Below are positions 5,549-7,572 of a stretch of 7,572 nt of DNA, piece after piece. The first letter of the stretch is position 1. Each line of letters opens with the position of its first letter. Source of the stretch: Thermomicrobiales bacterium. Its GTDB lineage: Bacteria; Chloroflexota; Chloroflexia; Thermomicrobiales; UBA6265. The notes below the pieces were generated by a model, which worked only from the letters and a program-made list of their open reading frames with translations, was not told the DNA's origin and did not search any database. Position numbers and translations under genes: made by a program. The stretch lies in NCBI GenBank assembly GCA_020847015.1, contig JADLCW010000331.1, positions 1 to 7,572 on the forward strand, read 5' to 3'.

Positions 5549-6244
5549 ATGATCGATAGCGTGCGCCGCATCGTCGGCCGGCCCGCCTTCCTGGCGGCGT
5601 TGGCGTGTTGGCTCCTGCTGGTAGGGTGCAGCGGTCTGGCCGCGCCCGAACCGCCGCCGACCGTATCGCCGGCCTCGCCCACCCCATCGGCGGTGGCGGA
5701 CCGCATCGCCCATCCCACCGCGCCGGCCGGTCACTGCGCCACGGGTCGCCTCCTCGTCGGCGACATCCCGACCATCGCCGCCACCTGGACCGTCGGGGTG
5801 CAGGACGCCATCGAGCGGGCGCAAACCTGGCGCTCCGATGCCCGACTGGTCATCCTTCAGATTGGCTGCCTGCCGCTGGAAGCCGATTTCCGCTGGGAGG
5901 GCATTTTTTATTCGGATAGCGCGCAGGCCTTCTTCGCCAGCGATACCGGGGTTTCTTCTCCCGCCGAGGTCGACCCGGTCACGGTGCCCACATTGCCGCT
6001 GGACCGGGTCAGCTTCGGCGAAGTGCACCGCAGCCTGGCTCGCGCCGGCTATCCCGACAGCGCCCAGATCAGCCCCACCAGCGGTCTCACCGTGCGTCTC
6101 AACTCCCCTACCGATCCGTTCGGGCCGCCCGGCATCCCGCAAGATATCGTCTACCACGTCGCCATCGAGGAATTGGGCGAAGCGCGCGACCTGTTCATCA
6201 CGGCAGCAAACTGGACGATCTACTCCTACCAGGATCCGCGCTAA
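5549..6244 (+). CDS. Hypothetical lipoprotein, possibly two PepSY-like halves
   Basis: I do not recognise a named family. The 231-residue product has a lipoprotein signal peptide: basic start (R6, R7, R11), hydrophobic AFLAALACWLLL (13-24) and lipobox LVGC with C27 as the lipidated cysteine. A Pro/Ser/Thr-rich linker (about 31-48) follows, then a globular region. Its first half has a helix (VQDAIERAQTW, 84-94), then DARLVIL and FRWEGIFYSDSAQAFFASDTG (114-134). The second half repeats a similar plan (helix near VSFGEVHRSLARAGY, late strands FITAANWTIYSY). This helix-then-strands pattern with aromatic residues recalls PepSY-like domains, but that is a weak inference. C63 and C107 could form a disulfide outside the membrane. 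The ATG at 5549 is chosen because GGGGGTGAT (5533-5541) precedes it by seven bases; a GTG at 5537 is the alternative and would add four residues. otsB follows after 24 bases. Confidence 0.8.
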   Translation: MIDSVRRIVGRPAFLAALACWLLLVGCSGLAAPEPPPTVSPASPTPSAVADRIAHPTAPAGHCATGRLLVGDIPTIAATWTVGVQDAIERAQTWRSDARLVILQIGCLPLEADFRWEGIFYSDSAQAFFASDTGVSSPAEVDPVTVPTLPLDRVSFGEVHRSLARAGYPDSAQISPTSGLTVRLNSPTDPFGPPGIPQDIVYHVAIEELGEARDLFITAANWTIYSYQDPR

Positions 6245-6268
6245 GCGGCCAATACGCGAGGAGCGCTC

Positions 6269-7102
6269 ATGATCGCTACGCCCCCGGTCGATCCCGGTCT
6301 CGTCGCGCGATGCCGCGCCGTTCTGGCGCACGCGCCCGCCGGACTCCTCTCCGATATCGACGGCACGTTGAGCGCCATTGCCCCGACCCCGGCCGAAGCG
6401 TTCGTCGCGAACGAGATCAAGGTCAGTCTCGCCGCGCTGGCCGAGCGACTCGCGCTGGTCGGCGTCGTCTCCGGGCGCAGCACCGAAGTGGGTGCGGCGA
6501 TGATCGGCGTGCCCGACCTCCTCTATATCGGCAACCACGGCATGGAGCGCCTCCATCGCGGCGTCTGGGTCGCTCATGCCGACGCCGCCGCCTACCGCGA
6601 GGCGTTGGGATCGGCGCTGGAGGAGATCGGTGCGGCGGTCGCCGCCACCGCGTTCGCTCCGATCGTGCTGATTGAGCACAAGGGATTGACCGGCACCGTC
6701 CATTACCGCCTGGCCGCCGATGCCGACGCCGCGCATGCCGAACTTGCGCCCATCGTCGCCGCGGCGGCGGCTCGCCACGGTTTGCGGCTGACCGAAGGAC
6801 GACTGATCCTGGAACTGCGTCCACCCGTCACCGTCACCAAGGGCACCGCGGTGGCGACGCTGATCGAGGAATTCGGGTTGCGCGGCGCGCTTTTTCTGGG
6901 CGACGATCTCACCGACGCCGATGCATTTCTGGCTATTCGGCGCGCCCGGGAGCGCTCCGGCATCGACGCCTTAGCCATCGGCGTGCTCGGTCCGGAAACG
7001 CCAAAGCGCGTGCGCGAGACAATGGACGTGGGCATCGACGGGGTGCCGGCGGTGGCGGCGCTGCTGGCGGCGCTGGCGGCCGAGTCAGATGTCGAGGAGT
7101 AG
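6269..7102 (+). CDS. otsB: Trehalose-6-phosphate phosphatase
   Basis: The 277-residue protein is a HAD-superfamily (IIB cap) phosphatase that removes phosphate from trehalose 6-phosphate, the last step of the OtsA-OtsB route to trehalose. Motif I is SDIDGTL, with D29 the nucleophile and D31 the acid/base. Motif II is VVSGRS (66-71), followed by IGNHGME (87-93). The cap has EHKGLTGTVHYR (136-147), the typical substrate-binding stretch. Motif III is K191 in VTKGTA, and motif IV is GDDLTDADAF (211-220), binding Mg2+. All catalytic elements are present and the length is usual (about 250-280). GAGGAG (6258-6263) lies five bases before the ATG. It sits in a tight run between the lipoprotein and the DUF192 gene. 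The partner synthase otsA is not in the window. Glucosyl-3-phosphoglycerate or mannosyl-3-phosphoglycerate phosphatases are related, but the GNHGME and EHKG motifs fit OtsB better. Confidence 0.93.
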   Translation: MIATPPVDPGLVARCRAVLAHAPAGLLSDIDGTLSAIAPTPAEAFVANEIKVSLAALAERLALVGVVSGRSTEVGAAMIGVPDLLYIGNHGMERLHRGVWVAHADAAAYREALGSALEEIGAAVAATAFAPIVLIEHKGLTGTVHYRLAADADAAHAELAPIVAAAAARHGLRLTEGRLILELRPPVTVTKGTAVATLIEEFGLRGALFLGDDLTDADAFLAIRRARERSGIDALAIGVLGPETPKRVRETMDVGIDGVPAVAALLAALAAESDVEE

Positions 7103-7130
7103 GCGCGCGGCGCAGCGACGGGAGGGGTGA

Positions 7131-7572
7131 ATGGACCGGTTGCGACATCCGATGCCTACGACATTGTACTGGGGTGCGGCGCTCGGGGTCGTGGCGATGT
7201 TGGCGCTACTGCTGCAAACGCCAGCGCGGCCGCCTTGGCAAGGGCAGTTTCCGCCGCTGCCGACGGCGACCATCACGGTCGGCGATCGGCCGCTGGTGGT
7301 CGAAACCGCGGCCGATCCGGCGGCGCGGGCGCGCGGTCTCGGTTACCGGGAAGGGTTGGCCGCCGACACGGGGATGCTGTTCGTGCAAGACGAACCGAGC
7401 ATCCAGTCGTTCTGGATGAAAGGCATGCGCTTCTGCCTCGATATCGTATGGATCGAGGATGGGGAAATCGTCGGTGCGGCGGAGAACGCCTGCCCCGATC
7501 CGGAGGGCACGCTCGACGCGGATCGGCAGCGCTTCCTCTCGCCGGAACCAGTGCGCTATGTGCTGGAGGTTC
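7131..7572 (+). CDS. Membrane-anchored DUF192 protein (cut by window edge)
   Basis: The 147 visible codons start at an ATG preceded by GGAGGGGTGA (7121-7130). Residues 12-28 (LYWGAALGVVAMLALLL) form one hydrophobic segment, a signal anchor or uncleaved signal, followed by a Pro-rich linker. From about residue 47 the chain shows the DUF192 (COG1430) pattern: ITVGDRPLVVETAADPAARARGL, Y-R-E-GL, DTGMLFVQDE, SFWMKGMRFCLDIVWIEDGEIV, the AENACP segment and SPEPVRYVLEV. The C-terminal few dozen residues at most are missing. The role of DUF192 is not established. The topology predicted here puts the domain outside the cytoplasmic membrane. C99 and C114, both visible in the domain, may pair. The gene starts 28 bases after otsB and is probably in its transcript. 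Confidence 0.9.
   Translation, partial: MDRLRHPMPTTLYWGAALGVVAMLALLLQTPARPPWQGQFPPLPTATITVGDRPLVVETAADPAARARGLGYREGLAADTGMLFVQDEPSIQSFWMKGMRFCLDIVWIEDGEIVGAAENACPDPEGTLDADRQRFLSPEPVRYVLEV

Noticed and set aside
4223..6778. An 851-codon open frame on the minus strand
   Set aside because: It lies antisense to oleate hydratase, the lipoprotein and otsB, crosses three recognised genes, has low-complexity Arg/Gly/Asp-rich sequence and no family motifs. It is a typical GC-rich shadow frame.
1..7572. CRISPR array, transposase, integrase, tRNA or toxin-antitoxin pair
   Set aside because: No spaced direct repeats, no insertion-sequence termini or recombinase motifs, no cloverleaf and no small paired genes were seen on either strand.

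Overview
The window is about 7.6 kb of GC-rich, densely coding bacterial chromosome. Gaps between genes are short, Shine-Dalgarno sites are strong, and at least two genes appear to start at TTG. The organism cannot be fixed from sequence alone. A short MshC-like cysteinyl-tRNA synthetase, an S6 protein with a long Ala/Glu tail, an oleate hydratase and small lipoproteins would fit a Chloroflexota (Thermomicrobia-like) or actinobacterial genome. I lean weakly to Chloroflexota.

Left part, minus strand (1-2153): the 5' end of ssb runs off the left edge. It is preceded by rpsF (ribosomal protein S6), giving the classical rpsF-ssb order. Upstream of rpsF lies a cysS/mshC-family gene. A 10-bp hairpin sits between cysS and rpsF. 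The divergent intergenic region (2154-2437) contains three perfect tandem copies of a heptamer overlapping a likely cysS promoter, and a 15-bp palindrome.

Middle part, plus strand (2438-5359): an Ntn-hydrolase of the choloylglycine hydrolase/penicillin V acylase family (Cys2 nucleophile) is followed 130 bp later by an oleate hydratase gene. The oleate hydratase is full length and conserved, but a single missing base near 3774-3781 splits it into two frames. The 83-codon upstream part carries the FAD-binding motif and, once the frame is repaired, the catalytic Arg-Glu pair. Together the two genes suggest amide hydrolysis releasing fatty acids and fatty-acid hydration; this is an inference from adjacency.

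Right part, plus strand (5549-7572): after two adjacent hairpins comes a compact three-gene run with 24- and 28-bp gaps. It holds an orphan lipoprotein with two PepSY-like halves, a trehalose-6-phosphate phosphatase (otsB, HAD family), and a membrane-anchored DUF192 protein cut by the right edge.

I found no convincing undescribed multi-gene system. The items most worth a second look are the oleate hydratase frameshift, the mixed CysRS/MshC character of the synthetase, and the heptamer repeat placed over the cysS promoter. No tRNA, rRNA, CRISPR array or insertion sequence was seen. No gap exceeds 300 bases.
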